A DNA stretch of 5,831 nucleotides from Clostridia bacterium (GTDB taxonomy: Bacteria > Bacillota > Clostridia > Christensenellales > UBA1242): positions 1 through 5,831 of the forward strand of contig JAEETG010000021.1 in assembly GCA_016290255.1 (NCBI GenBank), written 5' to 3'. The notes beneath the pieces were generated by a model that was not told where the DNA came from, did not search any database, and was given only the letters and a program-made list of their open reading frames with translations. This document shows positions 1-5,384 of this stretch, one piece after another (positions within the stretch are counted from its first letter, which is position 1; the number at the start of each line of letters is the position of its first letter). A program made the translations under genes and the position numbers.

Positions 1-1
1 A

Positions 2-796
2 TATTGGCAGGATGAAATAAACAAAAGATTTTGCATCTTGTTTAATATTGAAAATGTTGGTTTCATTAATCATATTGATGACAAATTCCTAAAAACATTG
101 CTGGCCCCAACAAAATATCTTAGTGTTATAAAAACATATGGAATAAGTGACAGCGAAATTAAAAAAGCCTTGCAAGTGATTAACAACCCACATAATTTTG
201 AATATTATGTGACATCAAATTTTTTAGACTGTGAAATTGATGTTTTGGTTGACGCTGATTTCTACAAAAGCCAAGCGCTTGACACATATTTAAGGCAAAT
301 ATATCAAATATTGGAAAAATATATTTATAGTGACGAACCAGAAACACTCTATGAGAAACTGGAAGAAATTTTGGATTTAAGAAATATTAAACTTTGTTTT
401 TGTGATTTTTTCACAGCGGGGCAATTTCAATATCTATTAAAAAACAATTTAAAATCATATGGCAAAAATGTGAAAGAATTCGTTGAAATTTACAATCATG
501 AAGAACTAGTCAAAAAAGTTGGATTTCCTCAAAATATCCTGGAAAAAATGGGCTATTCATGCGAGGAATTAATTTATGAAACAGCATTTTATATGCTCAA
601 CAAAAAAAGTGGCGATATTGCAGTTGTTTTATATAAAGACGGAGATAAATATTATATTGCAATTGGCGATGAGGAAGCGATTCACTTATATAAATTCACC
701 TTTAGCCAGTCAAAGAGTTTTATAACAAATATTATAATTCAAACAGCAATTTTTAAAATATTAAAAAAACTTAAGAAAAATAGTGGACTTTTTTAA
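2..796 (+). CDS. cinA: CinA-family protein, 5'-truncated by window edge; degenerate deamidase domain
   Basis: The frame is open from the first complete codon (nt 2), so the true start lies to the left; the TTG at 38 is only the first start-like codon. Typical CinA has an N-terminal molybdopterin-binding-like domain, a KH-like linker domain and a C-terminal NMN deamidase (PncC) domain. Visible here are the end of the first domain, the linker (VIKTYGISDSEIKKAL, nt 125-172, matching the family's 'vlRtfGigES..eekl'), the junction EKYIYSDEPETLYEKL (matching 'gdyIYg.deetLeevv'), and a full-length C-terminal domain. In that domain the AESCTGG motif reads CDFFTAG (nt 401-421), TYSNEAK reads IYNHEEL (488-508), and the Gly-rich GIAGPxGG loop is missing before KYYIAIG. 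The usual PGVPSEM motif is also absent near nt 38-70. The fold is therefore retained without the catalytic Ser and Lys. The gene lies 49 bp upstream of recA, the position of cinA in many Bacillota. Family assignment rests on alignment from memory: likely, not certain. Deamidase activity is unlikely. Confidence 0.8.
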   Translation, partial: YWQDEINKRFCILFNIENVGFINHIDDKFLKTLLAPTKYLSVIKTYGISDSEIKKALQVINNPHNFEYYVTSNFLDCEIDVLVDADFYKSQALDTYLRQIYQILEKYIYSDEPETLYEKLEEILDLRNIKLCFCDFFTAGQFQYLLKNNLKSYGKNVKEFVEIYNHEELVKKVGFPQNILEKMGYSCEELIYETAFYMLNKKSGDIAVVLYKDGDKYYIAIGDEEAIHLYKFTFSQSKSFITNIIIQTAIFKILKKLKKNSGLF

Positions 797-812
797 AATG
801 ATATGCTAAAAT
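784..812 (+). promoter_or_regulatory. Probable recA promoter
   Basis: The -35-like TGGACT (784-789) is followed by a 17-nt spacer and an extended -10, TG-C-TAAAAT (TG at 804-805, hexamer 807-812). The -35 overlaps the last codons of cinA. Predicted initiation is near 819, giving a leader of about 27 nt before the recA ATG. This would let recA be transcribed independently of cinA. No Bacillota-type LexA box (GAAC-N4-GTTC) is seen. Confidence 0.5.
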
Positions 813-845
813 TAGAACAAATGAACAAAAAGAGAGGATTTAATT

Positions 846-1847
846 ATGAACGAAACAGATAGAGCAAAGCTTTTGGAACAAACAATTGCTCAAATAGAAA
901 AACAATTTGGAAAAGGTTCAATCATGAGGCTAGGTGACACAGTGAAAGAAAACATTGATGTTTTTTCAACAGGTTGCTTAACTCTTGACTTAGCGCTTGG
1001 AATAGGCGGAGTTCCTAGAGGAAGAATTGTTGAAATTTATGGTCCAGAAAGTTCAGGTAAGACAACAGTTGCTTTGCATATCTGTGCTGAAGCACAAAAG
1101 AAAGGTTGTGTTGCAGCTTTTATTGATGCTGAACACGCATTGGACCCAATTTACGCTCAAAAACTTGGAGTTAAGATTGATGACCTTTTCATTTCACAAC
1201 CAGACAATGGTGAACAAGCTCTAGACATTGTTGAAAGCTTGGTTAGAAGTGGCGGAGTTGACTTAATTATTGTTGACTCTGTTGCTGCCCTCACACCAAG
1301 AGCAGAAATTGATGGGGAAATGGGAGATTCTCATGTTGGACTTTTGGCAAGACTTATGAGCCAAGCAATGAGAAAACTCACAGCAATCATAAATAAATCA
1401 AACACTTGTGTTGTGTTTATTAACCAACTCCGTGAAAAAGTTGGAGTTATGTTTGGTAACCCTGAAACAACAACAGGAGGAAAGGCCCTAAAGTTTTATT
1501 CTAGTGTTAGACTAGATGTTAGAAAGAGTGACACCATAAAAGATGGTGCAGATGCTGTTGGAAGCAGAACAAAAGTTAAAGTTGTGAAAAACAAACTAGC
1601 TCCACCATTTAAAACAGCAGAATTTGACATCATTTATGGAAAAGGAATATCAAAAGAGGGTTGTGTTTTGGACCTTGCAATTGAAAATGATATTGTTCAA
1701 AAAAGTGGTGCATGGTTTGCATATAATGGCGAAAAAATTGGTCAAGGAAAAGAAAACGCAAAACAATTTTTGCTTGACAATCCGCAAATTTGCGCAGAGA
1801 TTGAGGCTAAAATACGCGAAATTGTTAAAAATAAACCAGTATTATAA
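846..1847 (+). CDS. recA: Recombinase RecA
   Basis: RecA is the ATP-dependent strand-exchange protein of homologous recombination, and as a nucleoprotein filament it triggers LexA self-cleavage. The 333-residue product has the complete core: N-terminal helix with QFGKGSIMRLG (20-30), Walker A GPESSGKT (66-73), FIDAEHALD with catalytic Glu96, Walker B LIIVDS (140-145), the L1 region PRAEIDGEMGD (151-161), FINQLREKVGVMFGNPETTTGG (191-212) with Gln194 and DNA-binding loop L2, and ALKFYSSVRLDVR. The C-terminal domain is present but stops at EIVKNKPVL. The acidic tail that follows in E. coli RecA (352 aa) is missing and the end is basic. The start is fixed by the SD GAGG (834-837), 8 nt before the ATG, and by the normal N-terminus. 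It follows cinA and precedes rny, with a terminator directly after it. There is no recX beside it. Confidence 0.99.
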   Translation: MNETDRAKLLEQTIAQIEKQFGKGSIMRLGDTVKENIDVFSTGCLTLDLALGIGGVPRGRIVEIYGPESSGKTTVALHICAEAQKKGCVAAFIDAEHALDPIYAQKLGVKIDDLFISQPDNGEQALDIVESLVRSGGVDLIIVDSVAALTPRAEIDGEMGDSHVGLLARLMSQAMRKLTAIINKSNTCVVFINQLREKVGVMFGNPETTTGGKALKFYSSVRLDVRKSDTIKDGADAVGSRTKVKVVKNKLAPPFKTAEFDIIYGKGISKEGCVLDLAIENDIVQKSGAWFAYNGEKIGQGKENAKQFLLDNPQICAEIEAKIREIVKNKPVL

Positions 1848-1853
1848 TAATAT

Positions 1854-1887
1854 AACCAATGGGAAATTGTTTCTATTGGTTTTTTTA
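1854..1887 (+). terminator. Intrinsic terminator after recA
   Basis: AACCAAT (1854-1860) pairs with ATTGGTT (1875-1881). The stem can extend inward through GGGAA/TTTCT with G-U pairs to a 4-nt loop at 1866-1869. It runs into a T-tract (1880-1886, then ATTTTT). It starts 7 nt after the recA stop and separates recA from rny. Confidence 0.85.
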
Positions 1888-1901
1888 TTTTTAAATATTG
1901 C

Positions 1902-1930
1902 TTGACTTAATAAAATTTTTCATTTAAAAT
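1902..1930 (+). promoter_or_regulatory. Probable rny promoter
   Basis: TTGACT (1902-1907), a 17-nt spacer and TAAAAT (1925-1930) form a good vegetative-sigma promoter just after the recA terminator. It would leave an AT-rich leader of about 55 nt. A second possible -10, TATAAA (1938-1943), has no matching -35. With the terminator upstream, rny is probably its own transcription unit. Confidence 0.7.
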
Positions 1931-1991
1931 ATTAGTGTATAAAATGAAATTTTAAGATTTTTATATATATTATATAAAGGAGATAGCAAAA

Positions 1992-3584
1992 ATGAACTCA
2001 ACAAGTGTTTTGATGCTTGGTGCTAGTTCAGTTGTGTTTGTTATATCTGTTGTTGGGGCTTTAATTTTAGGGGCAATCGCCACTTTTTTCGCTATTAGCA
2101 TAATAAGGAAAAAGAAAGCAGATAAAGCAAAGCAAGATGCTAAATTAATAATTGAAAATGCTGAACAAGATGCTAAAAATATTATTAAAGAAGCAAAACT
2201 GACAGCACAAGAAAAAGCATTAGATATAAAAACAGAAACGGAAAACGAATTAAATGCTAGAAGAGCAGAACTTGAAAAACTTAATGATAGATATCTTAAA
2301 CGTGAAGAATTTATCAACAACAAAGAACAATCTTTGGAAAAAAAGATGGAAGCAGTTGATGGTCAAAAGCAAGAACTTGAAACAATGAAAAAAGACCTTG
2401 AAAAGAAATTTGATGATTTGGAAGTTGAAAAAGGCAAAATATTAAAAGAGTTGGAAAAAGTTTCTCATCTCAGCAAAGATGAAGCAAAAAGTGAACTTAT
2501 GAAAGCCATGGAAGATGAGGCAAGACATGATGCATTATTAACTTTAAAAAATATTGAGCAGGAAACAAAAGACAACGCAAACAAAAAAGCAACTGAAATT
2601 GTTGCTCTTGCAATTCAAAAATATTCAGCTGATATCACTAGTGAAAACACAGCAACAACGGTTCTTCTTCCAAATGAAGACATGAAAGGCCGTTTGATTG
2701 GAAGAGAGGGCAGAAACATAAAAGCCATTGAACAAGCAACTGGGGTGGACCTTATTATTGATGACACACCTGAAGCCATTGTTCTTTCAAGTTTTGATCC
2801 CGTTAGGCGTGAAATTGCCAGAATTTCAATTGAAAAGTTGATGCAAGATGGAAGAATTCACCCAGGAAGAATTGAAGAAACAGTTGCAAAAGTTACAAGA
2901 GATATTGATCAAGAAATGAAAGAGGCTGGAGAACAGGCTGTGATTGAAGCAGGCGTTCACAACATTCACCCTGAACTTGTTAAACTTTTGGGAAGAATGA
3001 AATATAGAACCAGTTATGGTCAAAATATGTTAAAGCACAGTTTGGAAGTTTCTTTTATGGCAAGAATGATGGCTGAAGAATTGGGCGTTGATGCTGAAAT
3101 TGCAAAACGTGGAGGGCTTTTGCACGACATTGGAAAATCCATTGATCATGAGGTTGAGGGAACACACGTAACAATTGGTGTTGAACTAGCCAAAAAATAT
3201 AAAGAAAATGAAAAAGTTATCAACTGTATTGAAGCACACCACGGCGATGTTGAATTCTCTTGCATAGAAGCAATTTTGGTTCAAGCAGCTGATGTTATTT
3301 CAAGTAGCCGCTATGGAGCAAGAAGAGAGACAATGGAAAGTTACATCAAGCGTGTTCAAAAACTTGAAGAAATTTCAAATTCTTTTGATGGCGTTGAAAA
3401 AGCATATGCAATTCAAGCAGGTAGAGAAATTAGGATAATTGTGAAACCTGAAGAAATTGATGATGCTAAAGCAATGTTTTTGGCAAAAGATATTGCAAAA
3501 AGAATTGAAAGTGAAATGGAATATCCAGGGCAAATTAAAGTTCACGTTATTCGTGAAACAAGAAGTGTTGAATACGCTAAATAA
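1992..3584 (+). CDS. rny: Ribonuclease Y
   Basis: RNase Y is the membrane-anchored endoribonuclease that starts mRNA decay in many Bacillota and associates with degradosome partners. The 530 residues show the full family layout. An N-terminal transmembrane helix (about 13-38) is followed by basic RKKKADK. A long charged coiled coil rich in Glu, Lys and Ala runs about 42-205. The KH RNA-binding domain (about 222-285) has the GxxG loop GREG (237-240). The HD phosphohydrolase domain carries its likely metal ligands at His349, His378-Asp379 (LLHDIGKS), His416-His417 and Asp434 (AADVISSSR). The C-terminal part ends REIRIIVKPEEIDD...GQIKVHVIRETRSVEYAK, as in complete members (B. subtilis protein about 520 aa). 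The start follows a strong SD, AAAGGAGAT (1976-1984), and places the membrane helix correctly. It has its own promoter and terminator downstream of recA. No defect is seen. Confidence 0.98.
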   Translation: MNSTSVLMLGASSVVFVISVVGALILGAIATFFAISIIRKKKADKAKQDAKLIIENAEQDAKNIIKEAKLTAQEKALDIKTETENELNARRAELEKLNDRYLKREEFINNKEQSLEKKMEAVDGQKQELETMKKDLEKKFDDLEVEKGKILKELEKVSHLSKDEAKSELMKAMEDEARHDALLTLKNIEQETKDNANKKATEIVALAIQKYSADITSENTATTVLLPNEDMKGRLIGREGRNIKAIEQATGVDLIIDDTPEAIVLSSFDPVRREIARISIEKLMQDGRIHPGRIEETVAKVTRDIDQEMKEAGEQAVIEAGVHNIHPELVKLLGRMKYRTSYGQNMLKHSLEVSFMARMMAEELGVDAEIAKRGGLLHDIGKSIDHEVEGTHVTIGVELAKKYKENEKVINCIEAHHGDVEFSCIEAILVQAADVISSSRYGARRETMESYIKRVQKLEEISNSFDGVEKAYAIQAGREIRIIVKPEEIDDAKAMFLAKDIAKRIESEMEYPGQIKVHVIRETRSVEYAK

Positions 3585-3587
3585 AAT

Positions 3588-3621
3588 AAAAGACAGAGTA
3601 AAGAGTAGTCTGTCTTTTTTT
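3588..3621 (+). terminator. Intrinsic terminator after rny
   Basis: AGACAGA (3591-3597) pairs with TCTGTCT (3609-3615). A:T pairs extend the stem outward to 3588/3618, around an 11-nt loop. A run of seven T follows (3615-3621). It starts 3 nt after the rny stop and ends 23 nt before the next start codon. Confidence 0.9.
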
Positions 3622-3644
3622 ATTATGCTAGCATATATACTAAT

Positions 3645-4493
3645 ATGATTATTTATGATTCACACAATGATTTATTATATAAATATAAAACTAAATCCAA
3701 AATCAAGCAATATCTAAATTGTGTTCCAACAAATGTTAAAAAAATTTTCTGTGCTTACTTTTCTTATAACGAAAGCGATGCCAGCATTTGTGATATGAAA
3801 AAGAAATTTTCTTATTTGGATTCAAGGTGCATAAAAACAATTGAAAATGCGTGGTTTTTAAACACAAACAATTTTGAAGAAGTTGTTAAAGAAAATGTTT
3901 TTTGTTTAACTCTTTGTCACAACAAAAACAACAAACTTTGTGGTGGGGCACTAGATAATGGAGTTATAACAAATATGGGATATTTTTTAATAAATGAATT
4001 AGAAAATAACCAAATCATTATAGACACAGCACATATGAACGAGCAATCATTTTGGGATTTTGTGCAAGCAACAAAATATCCAATATTTAATTCTCACAGT
4101 GGGTTTTTTGATATATTCCCACATAAAAGAAATTTAAAACAAAATCAAATTGAGGAAATTGTCAAATCAAAAGGTTATATTGGATTGACTGTTTACCCAA
4201 AATTTTTCTCCAACAATTTAGTGTCATCAAAAAAATTAGTTGATGCAATCTTTTGGTTTTGGAATAAATATGGAACAAACACATTGGGGATTGGAACAGA
4301 TTTCAATGGAATTGATTTATATTTTGATGATATAAAAAATTATAGAGATTTTAAAAACCTAGAAATAAAGTTAAAAGAGAGGGGAGCAAATGAAATAGAT
4401 ATTCAAAAATTATTTAACAAAAATCTTAAAAATTATTATAAAAAAATAGGAACAAGTTCCTATTCTTCAATTAAAACATCTTCATCGTTGTAA
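3645..4493 (+). CDS. Compact M19-family (renal dipeptidase-like) metallodipeptidase
   Basis: M19 enzymes are two-zinc hydrolases that cleave dipeptides, including some with a D-residue. This 282-residue protein has the family's motifs in order: DSHNDLL (5-11; zinc ligands His7 and Asp9), IENAW with Glu67 as the likely bridging ligand, TLCHNKNN (89-96), GVITNMGYFLINELENN (106-122), IDTAHM (His130), PIFNSHSG (His151), HKRNLKQNQI (160-169) and GIGTDFNG (Asp219; the common second Asp is Asn221). All expected metal ligands are present, so activity is plausible; substrate is unknown. It is short for the family (usually above 300 aa), mainly because only about 58 residues separate the first motif from Glu67. 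There is no signal peptide or membrane helix, so it is probably cytoplasmic. The ATG is the first canonical start in frame and must be near the true start because DSHND begins at residue 5, yet no Shine-Dalgarno site precedes it. The last residues overlap the convergent gene. Confidence 0.87.
   Translation: MIIYDSHNDLLYKYKTKSKIKQYLNCVPTNVKKIFCAYFSYNESDASICDMKKKFSYLDSRCIKTIENAWFLNTNNFEEVVKENVFCLTLCHNKNNKLCGGALDNGVITNMGYFLINELENNQIIIDTAHMNEQSFWDFVQATKYPIFNSHSGFFDIFPHKRNLKQNQIEEIVKSKGYIGLTVYPKFFSNNLVSSKKLVDAIFWFWNKYGTNTLGIGTDFNGIDLYFDDIKNYRDFKNLEIKLKERGANEIDIQKLFNKNLKNYYKKIGTSSYSSIKTSSSL
4440..4464 (-). terminator. Minus-strand terminator of the rnhA operon, inside the M19 CDS
   Basis: A perfect 8-bp stem, AATAGGAA (4445-4452) and TTCCTATT (4457-4464), encloses a 4-nt loop. 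Read on the minus strand it runs into seven T (opposite the A-run 4440-4446) and further T-rich sequence. On the plus strand no T-run follows, so it should work only leftward. It lies within the end of the M19 gene and contains the TAG stop (4462-4460) of the minus-strand gene in its 5' arm. Confidence 0.75.
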
Positions 4494-4717
4494 ACATAAC
4501 CTTCATCTCTTAAAGCGTCTTTTGTTGACTCGGCGTCTTTAACTCTTTCTTGTGATGCGGCGTATTGATTTTCTTTGATTTCAAGTTCTTTATTAACTGA
4601 TTTATTATTTGTTCTTAAAACACTTAGAACGATAAATTGGGCAAAAAGAATAACAAGCAAAAATATAGCAACGCAAAGGATTAATATAAAACGTGGTTTT
4701 GATAAGTTTTTATACAT
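4460..4717 (-). CDS. Small single-pass membrane coiled-coil protein, DivIC/FtsL-like
   Basis: The 85-residue product has a short basic N-terminus (MYKNLSKPR), one strongly hydrophobic helix (about 10-34), a polar, probably coiled-coil stretch (about 38-66, rich in Glu, Lys, Asn and Gln) and an acidic tail, ALRDEGYVYNDEDVLIEE. This size and layout, and a tail resembling the '..ARe.lGyv.pdEivi' end of septum formation initiator proteins, suggest the DivIC/FtsB/FtsL group: bitopic division proteins with an outside coiled coil. The resemblance is structural and weak at sequence level, so the function is tentative. The gene itself is well supported: ATG 6 nt after an AAGGAG SD (4729-4724), one base after the rnhA stop, and a terminator at its end. 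It overlaps the convergent M19 gene by 34 bp. It could also be an unrelated small membrane protein. Confidence 0.72.
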   Translation of the reverse strand: MYKNLSKPRFILILCVAIFLLVILFAQFIVLSVLRTNNKSVNKELEIKENQYAASQERVKDAESTKDALRDEGYVYNDEDVLIEE

Positions 4718-4718
4718 A

Positions 4719-5162
4719 CTAAACTCCTTGTCTTTTTTCTATTTCTGTTCTTGCTAAGCTGTCACAAATGTTGTTATATTTATCAGTTGAATGCCCCTTA
4801 ACTTTATTAAATGTTATGTTGTGTGTTTTTGTGTATTCAATTAATTTTTGCCATAAATCAACATTTTTAACTGCTTTTTTCCCGGCTGTTCGCCAACTTC
4901 TTATTTGCCAATCTTCAATCCAGTTCTGCTGAAAAGCATTAACAACATAGGCTGAATCGCTGTAGAGCATAACATTGCAAGGCTCTTTTAATTCATCTAG
5001 AGCTCGAATCACAGCCATAAGTTCCATTCTGTTGTTTGTGGTGTTATCCTCAAAACCACTCAGTTGCTTTTCTTTTCCATTATATATCAAAACGGCACCC
5101 CAGCCACCTGGGCCTGGATTATAGCTACATGCACCATCAGTGTATATTTCAACAGTTTTCAT
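4719..5162 (-). CDS. rnhA: Ribonuclease HI
   Basis: RNase HI cuts the RNA strand of RNA-DNA hybrids (R-loops, Okazaki primers) using two metal ions in the cytoplasm. The 147-residue protein matches the bacterial type-1 enzyme in length and has the four catalytic acids: Asp9 (IYTDGACSYNPGPGGWG), Glu47 (TTNNRMELMAV), Asp69 (LYSDSAYVVNA) and Asp134 (NNICDSLA), plus the active-site His124 in VKGHSTD. The Trp-rich segment WIEDWQIRSWRTAGKKAVKN (81-100) is the handle/basic-protrusion region of the E. coli type; there is no separate N-terminal hybrid-binding domain. I chose the ATG at 5162. A GTG 12 nt upstream (5174) is in frame, but it overlaps the SD GGGAG that serves the ATG, and the family starts directly at the first beta strand. 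It is first in a two-gene operon with the small membrane protein, whose SD lies in the last rnhA codons. Confidence 0.97.
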   Translation of the reverse strand: MKTVEIYTDGACSYNPGPGGWGAVLIYNGKEKQLSGFEDNTTNNRMELMAVIRALDELKEPCNVMLYSDSAYVVNAFQQNWIEDWQIRSWRTAGKKAVKNVDLWQKLIEYTKTHNITFNKVKGHSTDKYNNICDSLARTEIEKRQGV

Positions 5163-5166
5163 TTTT

Positions 5167-5172
5167 TCTCCC
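5167..5172 (-). promoter_or_regulatory. Ribosome binding site that decides the rnhA start
   Basis: GGGAGA on the minus strand lies 4-5 nt before the ATG at 5162. It overlaps the in-frame GTG at 5174-5172, so that GTG cannot use it; this favours the 147-residue product. Confidence 0.7.
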
Positions 5173-5192
5173 ACAACACATTTATTACTTAT

Positions 5193-5221
5193 ATTATAAT
5201 TAATTTTTTGTTTTTTGGCAA
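5193..5221 (-). promoter_or_regulatory. rnhA operon promoter
   Basis: On the minus strand TTGCCA (5221-5216), a 17-nt A-rich spacer and a perfect TATAAT (5198-5193) form a strong vegetative promoter. Initiation near 5186 gives a leader of about 24 nt. It is back to back with the tRNA-Trp promoter; the two -35 boxes are 17 nt apart. Confidence 0.78.
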
Positions 5222-5238
5222 CAACTTTTATTATTCTA

Positions 5239-5267
5239 TTGACTATTTTTTGTTTTTTTTATATAAT
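5239..5267 (+). promoter_or_regulatory. tRNA-Trp promoter
   Basis: TTGACT (5239-5244), a 17-nt, nearly all-T spacer and TATAAT (5262-5267) match the vegetative consensus at 11 of 12 positions. The mature tRNA begins 11 nt after the -10, so the primary transcript should carry a 5' leader of only a few nucleotides. Confidence 0.87.
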
Positions 5268-5277
5268 AGAGAAATAC

Positions 5278-5351
5278 AGGGGAGTGGCTTAACGGTAGAG
5301 TAGTGGTCTCCAAAACCATTGGTCAGAGTTCGATTCTCTGCTCCCCTGCCA
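5278..5351 (+). tRNA. trnW: tRNA-Trp (anticodon CCA)
   Basis: A complete 74-nt cloverleaf can be folded by eye. The acceptor stem AGGGGAG/CTCCCCT has seven pairs. The D-arm GCTT...GAGT encloses the AACGGTA loop and has two G-U pairs. The anticodon stem GTGGT/ACCAT holds the loop CTCCAAA with CCA at its centre, a short variable loop follows, and the T-arm CAGAG/CTCTG has the loop TTCGATT. The discriminator is G73, usual for bacterial tRNA-Trp, and the 3' CCA is encoded (5349-5351). It reads UGG, the only Trp codon used by the genes here. It stands alone, with its own promoter and terminator. Confidence 0.97.
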
Positions 5352-5383
5352 AAAAAAAGATTTGTTTTCACAAATCTTTTTTT
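5352..5383. terminator. Bidirectional intrinsic terminator between tRNA-Trp and the ABC-2 permease gene
   Basis: The arms AGATTTGT (5358-5365) and ACAAATCT (5370-5377) pair around a TTTC loop. The stem extends outward through A:T pairs, giving T-runs on both strands: 5377-5383 on plus and the complement of 5351-5358 on minus. It begins immediately after the tRNA CCA end and ends just before the stop codon of the convergent minus-strand gene (5387-5385), so it can end both transcripts. Confidence 0.87.
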
Positions 5384-5384
5384 A

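Noticed and set aside
752..796. Possible terminator at the end of cinA (TTAAAAAA ... TTTTTTAA)
   Set aside because: The stem is A:T only with a long loop and no distinct T-run after it; read-through into recA looks possible.
815..826. Possible LexA (SOS) box before recA
   Set aside because: The half-sites GAAC and GAAC are in direct, not inverted, orientation, so it does not match GAAC-N4-GTTC.
1027..1224. Plus-strand frame inside recA
   Set aside because: It is an out-of-frame shadow of recA with no ribosome binding site and no family resemblance.
1970..2323. Minus-strand 117-codon frame opposite the start of rny
   Set aside because: It is the antisense of the rny membrane helix and coiled coil; its Ser/Ala/Phe-rich composition follows from Lys/Glu/Ala codons on the other strand.
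5064..5303. Plus-strand frame across the rnhA start and tRNA promoter
   Set aside because: It is antisense to rnhA and runs through two promoters and into the tRNA; there is no sign of coding.
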